A DNA stretch of 7,485 nucleotides, taken from Candidatus Cloacimonadota bacterium. GTDB lineage: Bacteria > Cloacimonadota > Cloacimonadia > Cloacimonadales > TCS61. Below are positions 1 through 5,451 of this stretch, one piece after another. The number at the start of each line of letters is the position of its first letter. Position 1 is the first letter of the stretch. Under the pieces are notes generated by a model, which was not told the origin of the DNA, searched no databases, and was given only the letters and a program-made list of their open reading frames with translations. The stretch is taken from NCBI GenBank assembly GCA_003647825.1, contig QMNP01000065.1, forward strand, positions 1 through 7,485, read 5' to 3'. Both the position numbers and the translations under genes were made by a program.

Positions 1-462
1 ACTCCACATTTCCGGTTGTTTACCAGGTGAGAATGGATCAAAGAAAACACGATCAAAAGAGTTATCTGGAAGCTTATCGATGGTTTGCAGGGCATCTCCA
101 ATGATGAGTTTTATGGTATTATTGTTTTTGTCCGTGATCTCCAGTTTTGCTGCCAGATCTCGAAAAGCATCGAATTCTGTTTTGATTATTTCTGGAACTT
201 TCAAAGAGCGTATTGATCGAACAATTTCAATATCATTTTCCAAACCGATGATCTGCAAATTTCCGTGATCTTTTGTAGCAGCAATCGAATTATATCCCAA
301 TCCAAAGCAGAAATCAAGAATGCGAAAGCCATCTTCTACGCCGATGGCATTTACATGCTTTTCAAAAGCTTCTTCCAATGCACCTGAAATGGAGTGATAA
401 TGTTCATTTGCAATTTCATTAAAAACTGTAAATGATCCGTCTTGAGTTTTAACTAATTTCAT
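1..462 (-). CDS. MnmC-type (DUF752) SAM-dependent methyltransferase, C-terminus cut by window edge
   Basis: The first 154 codons of a class I methyltransferase run off the left edge. Early residues carry the family pattern T-x-DGS (6-10) and E-x-YHS-x3-GA-x2-EA (20-32). SAM motif I is ILDFCFGLGYNSI (48-60), an acidic residue follows in GLEND (E75), then GDA (122-124), and FDPFSPGKQPEMW (141-153) corresponds to the 'DxFxPxKxPxMW' active-site segment of MnmC. In E. coli the MnmC methyltransferase domain makes 5-methylaminomethyl(-2-thio)uridine at the tRNA wobble position; here the N-terminus starts directly with this domain. Whether a FAD-oxidase domain follows cannot be seen. The start is the ATG at 460-462; the Shine-Dalgarno match is weak. 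A terminator-like hairpin and a possible promoter lie just upstream, so it may be transcribed apart from the thiamine-binding gene. The domain is clear; tRNA as the substrate is inferred. Confidence 0.85.
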   Translation of the reverse strand, partial: MKLVKTQDGSFTVFNEIANEHYHSISGALEEAFEKHVNAIGVEDGFRILDFCFGLGYNSIAATKDHGNLQIIGLENDIEIVRSIRSLKVPEIIKTEFDAFRDLAAKLEITDKNNNTIKLIIGDALQTIDKLPDNSFDRVFFDPFSPGKQPEMWS

Positions 463-491
463 GATTTTGTTTCTTGAGTTTTTTTTCTAAT

Positions 492-521
492 TTTGTATTA
501 ATCAAGCATTCGCAAGGTCAA
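492..521 (-). promoter_or_regulatory. Possible sigma70-type promoter for the methyltransferase gene
   Basis: Read on the minus strand, TTGACC (516-521, 5/6 match to TTGACA) is followed after 18 bases by TACAAA (492-497, 4/6 match to TATAAT). It lies about 30 bases before the methyltransferase ATG and directly after the T-run of a terminator-like hairpin. The spacer includes TTGCGAA, complementary to an arm of that hairpin. Matches of this quality arise by chance in AT-rich DNA. Confidence 0.35.
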
Positions 522-560
522 AAAAAATCAAGAAGTTCGACAACCGTTGCGAAGATTTTG
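520..560 (-). terminator. Terminator-like hairpin with U8 tract after the thiamine-binding gene
   Basis: On the minus strand TTCGCAAC pairs with GTTG(T)CGAA across a one-base centre (536-553, one bulged base). Outside it AAAATC (554-559) can pair with the start of GATTTT, leaving CTTCTT as an internal bulge, and the structure ends in eight T (520-527). It sits about 40 bases past the stop of the gene at 598-903. The bulge between the core stem and the T-run makes it less than ideal as an intrinsic terminator. Confidence 0.45.
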
Positions 561-581
561 GAATACTTGTCATCCTGAGTC

Positions 582-593
582 TGGCTTCAGCCA
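582..593 (-). other. Short perfect hairpin just after the thiamine-binding gene stop
   Basis: TGGCT and AGCCA face each other across two bases, five bases beyond the stop codon. The flanking text (GTCATCCTGAGT at 569-580) looks like intergenic repeat sequence that I recall from FCB-group genomes; that resemblance is from memory. There is no T-run here, so it is not a terminator alone, but it could protect the mRNA 3' end. Confidence 0.3.
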
Positions 594-597
594 AGTT

Positions 598-903
598 CTA
601 CAACTTCTCTTCTACAGATTTTATTTTACCTTCGATCCGATTCTGCTTACTTCTGCGATAATCTATTTTCATAGTAATTCCAATCCGTTCGAAATCTGGC
701 GAGAATCTTTGGAAAAGATCATCAACAAGACTCATCACATCTTTCCATTGCCCTTCCAGAACAGATCCCATCGGAGTGAGAATATGTTTTACTTTTGTGT
801 CTTTTTTGATCTCTTTAATAACTTTTGCTACAAATGGTGAAAGACTTGGACCAATATCGTAAGTAACCATCACCAATTCACAAATCACATTTTGATTATT
901 CAT
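598..903 (-). CDS. MTH1187/YqgV (DUF77) thiamine-binding family protein
   Basis: A 101-residue cytosolic protein whose length equals the usual single-domain size of this family. The hallmarks are all present: a hydrophobic first strand (residues 7-16), GPSLSPFV (18-25), LTPMGSVLEGQW (42-53), and a C-terminal IDYRR...EGKIKSVEEKL block. Family members have a ferredoxin-like fold, form tetramers and bind thiamine or related pyrimidines; they are thought to be carriers or sensors and are not known enzymes. The start ATG at 901-903 is backed by AAAGGAAG (907-914) close upstream. A perfect 8-base inverted repeat lies 27 bases before the start. No thiamine biosynthesis or transport gene is visible nearby and no TPP riboswitch was recognised, so the local context does not confirm a thiamine role. 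Confidence 0.88.
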   Translation of the reverse strand: MNNQNVICELVMVTYDIGPSLSPFVAKVIKEIKKDTKVKHILTPMGSVLEGQWKDVMSLVDDLFQRFSPDFERIGITMKIDYRRSKQNRIEGKIKSVEEKL

Positions 904-930
904 AAACTTCCTTTAAATATTTCGAATTAT

Positions 931-951
931 ACTCAAACAGGATGTTTGAGT
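931..951 (-). other. Perfect 8-bp inverted repeat between permease and thiamine-binding genes
   Basis: ACTCAAAC (931-938) and GTTTGAGT (944-951) form a dyad around five bases. On the minus strand it is followed by ATAATT, not a true T-run, so it is a poor intrinsic terminator for the ABC operon. Lying about 27 bases before the next ATG, it could instead be an operator or a 5' UTR hairpin. The sequence does not decide between these. Confidence 0.4.
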
Positions 952-975
952 TACGTTCTTCTTGCTCATCTCATG

Positions 976-1018
976 TTCCTTCGCCAAATTTGGAGAGGGA
1001 CAGCAGGATGAGGTTAGA
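976..1018. repeat. Possible dispersed intergenic repeat around palindrome CCAAATTTGG
   Basis: CCAAATTTGG (984-993) is a perfect 10-base palindrome, continued by AGAGGGACAGCAGGATGAGG. This resembles the 'CTCCAAATTTGGAGAGGG...GATGAGG' type of intergenic repeat I recall from several FCB-group genomes, here with a degraded left arm. It abuts the permease stop codon. Only one copy is in the window, so being a repeat is inference. Confidence 0.3.
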
Positions 1019-2323
1019 CTATTTATACCTTATCCATTTTAGAGCTTCTTTTAAAGATGGTTTTTTGCCATACATCAGAATTCCAACTCGATAGATTTTG
1101 GCAACCAGTTTGATGATAAGATAAATTGAAATTCCCATCGTAAAAATGGAAAGAACTGCTCCGCTGGGTAAACTTGGATGACTGACCGCAATTCTGGCAA
1201 ACATTACAGACGGCGTGAAAAAGGGAAACAGAGAAGCCCAGAAAGCTGCCGGAGTATCAGGATTTTGTGCTACAGTGATCATGATAAAAAACCCGATTAT
1301 ATTTAGAAAAATAATAGGTGTAAGAAACTGCTGACCCTCATCGGTAGTATTTACCATAGATCCAACAGCAGCAAAAAGTGTAGCATAAAGCAGATAGCCC
1401 ATAAAGAAATACAAAATGAAAAACATAAAGACAACCGGAGTAAATTGCAGGTTACCGATGATGTTCAATAACTTTGGTGTTTCAATTCCCATTTTCAAAA
1501 GGAATGGTGCACCAAATGCCGAAAGCAGATAAACGAAAGAGCCGATCACAACCAGTTGGGTGATCCCCAGCAGGCAGACTCCCACCAGTTTCCCCATCAT
1601 CAATTCTACTGGTTTTATAGATGAAATGATCGTCTCGGTGATGCGCTGGCTCTTCTCTTCGATTACACTGGCTGTAATTGTTTGCCCGTAGATCATGATG
1701 AACAGCATCAGCAGATAAGTGAGTAGATAAGTGAGTAGAAAATTGGAAACACCAGATTTACTCACTTCACCTTTTTCTGTGAGCTGAAAGCTGGTAAGAT
1801 TAATATAGCCGGCATACATTTCTCGTCTTATAACTTCTGGAGAATAGCCCAGGTTCTCCAACCGTATATTACTGACCGATTTGGAAATTGCCCATTCAAT
1901 CTTTTCCAGGTCATCAAAATTGCTCACATTACGAGCAGAGTATTTTACTTCTTTCGATTCCAGAATATTTTCTGGAATTACCAGAAAGCCTGTGAGTTTT
2001 TTATTCAGTACTTTTTGTTTTAATTCTTCTATCGTCGGTTCCAGATTTTCATCAGTTGTTTTGATTTCGCTAAAACTAAATTTCAAACTCCCATTTTTAA
2101 GAGTATCCGGCAGCATTTCCACCATCTGTACATAAATTCTGCCGGTCTGATCGATCACAGCAAAATTCTGGGTAGAAGGCTGAAAGGCTTTGCCAAAGAT
2201 ATAAATTCCACCAAACAAAAAAACGATAATAATCGGAAACATCAACGTACCGATGATATAACCTTTGGTCTTGGCACGTGTAAAATATTCTCTGCTTACA
2301 ACAGCCCAGATCTTCTTATTCAT
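1019..2323 (-). CDS. ABC-2 family exporter permease (NatB/COG1668 type)
   Basis: A 434-residue membrane protein. One transmembrane helix near the N-terminus (about 22-46) is followed by a large extracytoplasmic region (about 47-193), then a block of five or so helices (about 194-213, 246-269, 295-320, 334-352, 388-410). The conserved ABC-2 motif EEKSQRITE (222-230) and the C-terminal segment YRVGILMYGKKPSLKE (411-426) place it in the NatB/YhaP-like group, members of which export sodium or other unknown substrates. The substrate here cannot be told. The start is ATG at 2321-2323, not an upstream in-frame start, because AGGAGG (2330-2335) sits six bases before it. The gene overlaps the end of the ATPase gene by 8 bases, so the two are very likely translationally coupled. 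A 12-base tandem duplication (1713-1736) encodes LLTYLLTY inside the second helix. Confidence 0.9.
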   Translation of the reverse strand: MNKKIWAVVSREYFTRAKTKGYIIGTLMFPIIIVFLFGGIYIFGKAFQPSTQNFAVIDQTGRIYVQMVEMLPDTLKNGSLKFSFSEIKTTDENLEPTIEELKQKVLNKKLTGFLVIPENILESKEVKYSARNVSNFDDLEKIEWAISKSVSNIRLENLGYSPEVIRREMYAGYINLTSFQLTEKGEVSKSGVSNFLLTYLLTYLLMLFIMIYGQTITASVIEEKSQRITETIISSIKPVELMMGKLVGVCLLGITQLVVIGSFVYLLSAFGAPFLLKMGIETPKLLNIIGNLQFTPVVFMFFILYFFMGYLLYATLFAAVGSMVNTTDEGQQFLTPIIFLNIIGFFIMITVAQNPDTPAAFWASLFPFFTPSVMFARIAVSHPSLPSGAVLSIFTMGISIYLIIKLVAKIYRVGILMYGKKPSLKEALKWIRYK

Positions 2324-3230
2324 GATCATCCTCCTGATTTTGGGAATGTACAGATTCAATAAAAATATCATTGAGTGATGGCTCTTTGATCTCAAATTTT
2401 TTGATCTGAATTTTTGAAATTATTTCCTTCAAAAAATCCTGTGGGGAAACATTCTCTTCCAATTGAATTTCCACATAATTTCCAAAATTATCGAATTTCT
2501 TGATCATCTTGTTTTTGTTCAGAAAGTCTTCCTTTCCTTCATATTCAAGATGAATATTCCGTTTCCCGAAACTTTCTTTCACTTCTCCGATCTTGCCGGA
2601 AAGGATTACTTTTCCCTTATTTATCAGGATGATCTTGTTGCAGAGTTTTTCAGCACTCTCCATTTGGTGAGTGGAAAAAATGATCGTTGTGCCGCCTGCT
2701 TTTAATTCCAGAATGATCTCTTTGATCAGGTTGGTATTGATAGGATCGAGACCAAGAAATGGTTCATCCAGAATAAGTAGTTTCGGTTTATGCAGGATTG
2801 TGGCGATGAACTGCAGTTTCTGCTGCATACCTTTGGAAAGCTCTTCGATCTTTTTCTTTTTCCATTTTATTAAATCTAATCTTTCCAGCCAGTAATCGAT
2901 CTGTTCTTTTGCATCATGCATTTTCATCTCTTTCAATTTAGCTAGAAATAGTAGAACATCCACCAGCTTCATTTTGCGGTAGATTCCGCGTTCTTCCGGC
3001 AGATAACCGATCAGATTGGTCGAATTTTCTTCGCTGTTTTTCAGCAAAGTTACACTGCCGCTATCCGGAACGATAATATTCATGATCATGCGGATAGTAG
3101 TTGTTTTTCCGGCACCATTGGGACCAAGCAGTCCCAGTACATCACCTTCTTCGATGGAAAAAGAAACATCATCTACTGCCTTGAGTGAAGCAAAACTTTT
3201 AGAAATATTCTTAACTTCTAGTATTGCCAT
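2316..3230 (-). CDS. ABC transporter ATP-binding subunit (NatA-like, with C-terminal accessory domain)
   Basis: A 304-residue ATPase that powers the partner permease. All catalytic motifs are intact: Walker A GPNGAGKTT (36-44), Q-loop region with YLPEERG (76-82), signature LSKGMQQ (131-137), Walker B LLILDEP (151-157), D-loop GLD (160-162) and switch histidine H188 in STHQ. The 'PEERG' form, with E where many ABC proteins have Q, is usual for the YhaQ/NatA subgroup. Residues after about 215 match the small C-terminal DUF4162-like domain of these exporters. The start is ATG at 3228-3230, supported by AAGGAG (3236-3241) five bases away; the upstream in-frame GTG at 3255-3257 lies before that ribosome site and is less likely. 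The AAA_14 gene ends 46 bases upstream with no clear terminator between them. The transported substrate is unknown. Confidence 0.93.
   Translation of the reverse strand: MAILEVKNISKSFASLKAVDDVSFSIEEGDVLGLLGPNGAGKTTTIRMIMNIIVPDSGSVTLLKNSEENSTNLIGYLPEERGIYRKMKLVDVLLFLAKLKEMKMHDAKEQIDYWLERLDLIKWKKKKIEELSKGMQQKLQFIATILHKPKLLILDEPFLGLDPINTNLIKEIILELKAGGTTIIFSTHQMESAEKLCNKIILINKGKVILSGKIGEVKESFGKRNIHLEYEGKEDFLNKNKMIKKFDNFGNYVEIQLEENVSPQDFLKEIISKIQIKKFEIKEPSLNDIFIESVHSQNQEDDHE
2330..2335 (-). promoter_or_regulatory. Ribosome binding site AGGAGG fixing the permease start
   Basis: A full AGGAGG, six bases before the ATG at 2321-2323, lies inside the last codons of the ATPase gene. It rules against the longer in-frame start at 2393-2395 and supports coupled translation of the two subunits. 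Confidence 0.75.
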
Positions 3231-3235
3231 TTTCT

Positions 3236-3241
3236 CTCCTT
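3236..3241 (-). promoter_or_regulatory. Ribosome binding site AAGGAG fixing the ABC ATPase start
   Basis: AAGGAG lies five bases before the ATG at 3228-3230. The alternative GTG start at 3255-3257 would place this site inside the coding region and has no comparable site of its own. Confidence 0.7.
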
Positions 3242-3276
3242 TATGATTGATTAACACTTCAGAATATTATATCTTT

Positions 3277-4515
3277 TCAAACTAAATATCCTGCCAAAAC
3301 ACCTTTCTCTTTTTCAAATTCCTGTAGCATACTCACAATATAAATATCCGTTTCAGGATAGGTCTGTTTAAACTTTTTTAAGTTTTGAGTTGAACCGGTA
3401 TTCCATTTTACTTCTAAAGCAAATAGTTTGGTTTCCTTCTGCAAAATGAAGTCTATCTCCTGCTTGGCTTTAGTTCTCCAGAAATTTATTTTTGTAGTTG
3501 GATCAGCTTTCTTCTGAAGCTGAGAAAACACAAAATTTTCCAAAAGTTCACCTCGGTCGGGTCGAAATTCGAGATTACTGAAATTCGAAATCAAGAAATT
3601 GCGCAGTCCATTATCGATAAAATAGCATTTGGGTGTTTTACGCAGTTCGGAAGAAAGATTTTTATGAAAAGGTTTAATGATCTTGATGATATAACCAGAT
3701 TCCAGTACACTAAGATAATGTTCCAAAGTTTGTTTATGCAATTTTGTTTCATTCGATAATTTTGAAATATTTAATTCTTTGCCCATAAAAACAGCTAACA
3801 ATTTAACGAGATGGTTAAACTGATCTACCTTTTCTAAATTGAAAATATGACGAATATCCTTCACTAAATAAGAGTTAACAATATCCTTTAAACAGTCGAT
3901 TTTATCTTCTTTTTTCTTTTCTAATACAACTTGCGGAAATCCTCCGTAAAGCAAAAACTGCTTTAATAAATTTTTCATTTTTTCACTTTCAAATCGTAAA
4001 GGATCTTCTTTTAAATCATAAACATCAAGATTTGTAAGCTTATTACTTATTACCGGCTCATCCTTAAAAGCACAAAATTCTGCAAAAGAAAGAGGGTATA
4101 ATTCAATAACCTTTTTTCTGCCAACCAAAGATTCTTTAAATTTCTTTCGAATAAGCAATGATGAAGAGCCACTGAGAATTAGTTTGTATTTATCTGAATA
4201 ATGATCTACAAAATATTTTATTAAACTTGAAAAATCAGCAGCATATTGAATTTCATCAATAAATATATAATTTCTTTGCAATGAGTCCAAATCTTGTGAA
4301 GCTAAAAAAGCAAGAAATTCATTAGCTCCCTTATTGATAATGGAAAGATTGGATGAATCTTCAAGATCAAAATATAACGTATTTTTCAAATCCGTCATAA
4401 TATGTTTCATGAGTGTCGTTTTACCAACTTGACGTGCACCTAAAATGAAGATTGCTTCTTTACGGGAGAGAGCATCTTTGATTTTTCTTTCAGCTATTCT
4501 CGGATAATATTTCAT
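3277..4515 (-). CDS. AAA_14/DUF4143 family ATPase
   Basis: A 412-residue protein with the standard two-part layout of this family. The N-terminal AAA+ domain has Walker A GARQVGKTT (26-34), Walker B YIFIDEIQ (83-90), a sensor-like LSGSSS (114-119) and VIELYPLSFAEF (136-147). A winged-helix-like stretch (about 245-280) follows, then DUF4143. The C-terminal part contains E326, D355 (in EIDF) and E368-V-K370, the order expected for a PD-(D/E)XK nuclease-like fold. The cellular job of these proteins is not established; they occur in many scattered copies in bacteria and archaea and are often laterally spread. The start ATG at 4513-4515 has GGAGGT (4521-4526) five bases upstream. By eye the gene is more AT-rich than the ABC and glpK genes, in line with transfer. 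Its upstream region holds a 33-base tandem repeat. Confidence 0.92.
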   Translation of the reverse strand: MKYYPRIAERKIKDALSRKEAIFILGARQVGKTTLMKHIMTDLKNTLYFDLEDSSNLSIINKGANEFLAFLASQDLDSLQRNYIFIDEIQYAADFSSLIKYFVDHYSDKYKLILSGSSSLLIRKKFKESLVGRKKVIELYPLSFAEFCAFKDEPVISNKLTNLDVYDLKEDPLRFESEKMKNLLKQFLLYGGFPQVVLEKKKEDKIDCLKDIVNSYLVKDIRHIFNLEKVDQFNHLVKLLAVFMGKELNISKLSNETKLHKQTLEHYLSVLESGYIIKIIKPFHKNLSSELRKTPKCYFIDNGLRNFLISNFSNLEFRPDRGELLENFVFSQLQKKADPTTKINFWRTKAKQEIDFILQKETKLFALEVKWNTGSTQNLKKFKQTYPETDIYIVSMLQEFEKEKGVLAGYLV

Positions 4516-4550
4516 TATTAACCTCCAACGACAAAAGAGAATATGTTATA

Positions 4551-4616
4551 ATAATAGTCAAACCATTTTCATAACATACTGTAACAATAGTTTAACTATT
4601 TTCACACGTTAGTGTA
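4551..4616. repeat. Two 33-bp tandem repeats with a 15-bp palindrome upstream of the AAA_14 gene
   Basis: Copies at 4551-4583 and 4584-4616 agree at 24 of 33 positions; a third start (ATAATGGTC, 4617-4625) lies in the hydrolase coding end. Copy 2 contains the perfect palindrome AATAGTTTAACTATT (4586-4600); copy 1 has the degenerate version AATAGTCAAACCATT (4553-4567). The centres are 33 bases apart, about three helical turns, so both would lie on nearly the same DNA face. This fits paired operator sites controlling the AAA_14 gene, but no regulator is known. The hydrolase stop codon lies within copy 2. Confidence 0.5.
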
Positions 4617-5451
4617 ATAATGGTCGGTCTTCTTTTACATTCAAAACATAATTTCTTATAAACTCAATGCTTTTATTAGCTAATAAATCCTTTTCAAAAT
4701 CTATTGTCGCTACGTGATATGAGTTTTCCAGCCAGAATATTTCTTTTTGCTTGGAAGCGATATTTTCCACTGTATAAGTTGCACTTATTTTGGGAACAAC
4801 ATGATCTTCCCGTGATTTGAATATGATCACTGGTTGTTTAGTTTTTGGAAGAGCTTTGCGAATTTCTTTCAGCATCAGCAGCATTTGGTAAACAGCATTA
4901 GTTGGTGTACGCTTATAGGCAATTTCTTTTTCAGCGGGATCTTTTATATCGGATGCTACAGCGGGTGTAGAAGGTATGAAATGACGCATAAAAGGAACAA
5001 GCCAGAATTTGGGATGTGTAAATTTGCAGGCATGATTGATCAGGATCATGCCGGAAATTTCTGGATGCAGTTGAGCCATTCGCAATGCTAAGGCACCACC
5101 TAGAGAAAGACCGCAAACAAAGATATATTTAGAGCGTTCCTGCAATTTTTTCAGTGATTCCTCTAGTGTATTTAACCAATCATGATAAGTAACTTTATTC
5201 AGATCCTGCCAGACTGTACCGTGCCCGGGAAGCGAGGGCAATTCCACATGAAATCCAGCTTCCACGAATTTATCAGCCAGGTACTTCATACTGGAAGTGG
5301 TGGAGGTGATGCCGTGAATCACCAGCACGCCTATCTCACAATTTCCACAATAGCTGACAGGTTGATTATGTTTTTTTAGGTCCACTTCCACCCCCTTATT
5401 CCACCCAATCCAATGATCTTTGTATAGCTTTCTGCCATCGGGAATATTCAT
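4609..5451 (-). CDS. Alpha/beta hydrolase, carboxylesterase or monoacylglycerol lipase type
   Basis: A 280-residue serine hydrolase without signal peptide or membrane helix, so probably cytosolic. From the ATG at 5449-5451, the oxyanion-loop motif is VIHGITS (44-50), the nucleophile elbow GLSLGG puts the serine at 116, the likely acid is D216 in SREDHVVP, and the base is H246 in NSYHV. The order and spacing fit the Est30-like carboxylesterases and bacterial monoacylglycerol lipases. It overlaps glpK by 56 bases; releasing glycerol from mono-esters for the kinase is an attractive but unproven role. The start is uncertain: the ATG has no Shine-Dalgarno site, and in-frame GTG codons at 5389-5391 and 5383-5385, just past the glpK stop and near AAGGGGG, would give 260 or 258 residues, closer to the usual family size. 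The hydrolase fold is certain; the substrate is inferred. Confidence 0.88.
   Translation of the reverse strand: MNIPDGRKLYKDHWIGWNKGVEVDLKKHNQPVSYCGNCEIGVLVIHGITSTTSSMKYLADKFVEAGFHVELPSLPGHGTVWQDLNKVTYHDWLNTLEESLKKLQERSKYIFVCGLSLGGALALRMAQLHPEISGMILINHACKFTHPKFWLVPFMRHFIPSTPAVASDIKDPAEKEIAYKRTPTNAVYQMLLMLKEIRKALPKTKQPVIIFKSREDHVVPKISATYTVENIASKQKEIFWLENSYHVATIDFEKDLLANKSIEFIRNYVLNVKEDRPLLH

Noticed and set aside
547..840. Plus-strand open frame of 97 codons opposite the thiamine-binding gene
   Set aside because: No recognisable family, rich in Phe/Ser as antisense frames often are, and the opposite strand encodes a well-matched conserved protein.
598..1018. TPP riboswitch before the thiamine-binding gene
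   Set aside because: The 115-base spacer shows no THI-box core such as CUGAGA...; only a simple dyad and a palindrome are present.
3231..3276. Terminator between the AAA_14 gene and the ABC ATPase gene
   Set aside because: Only 46 bases, with no convincing stem followed by a T-run on the minus strand.
4516..4560. TTGACT-like and TATAAC-like boxes upstream of the AAA_14 gene as a promoter
   Set aside because: The boxes overlap or are wrongly spaced; no pair near 17 bases with acceptable matches was found in this very AT-rich stretch.
4551..4625. Tandem repeats considered as a CRISPR remnant
   Set aside because: The units follow each other directly without unique spacers, are only 24/33 identical, and no cas gene is present.
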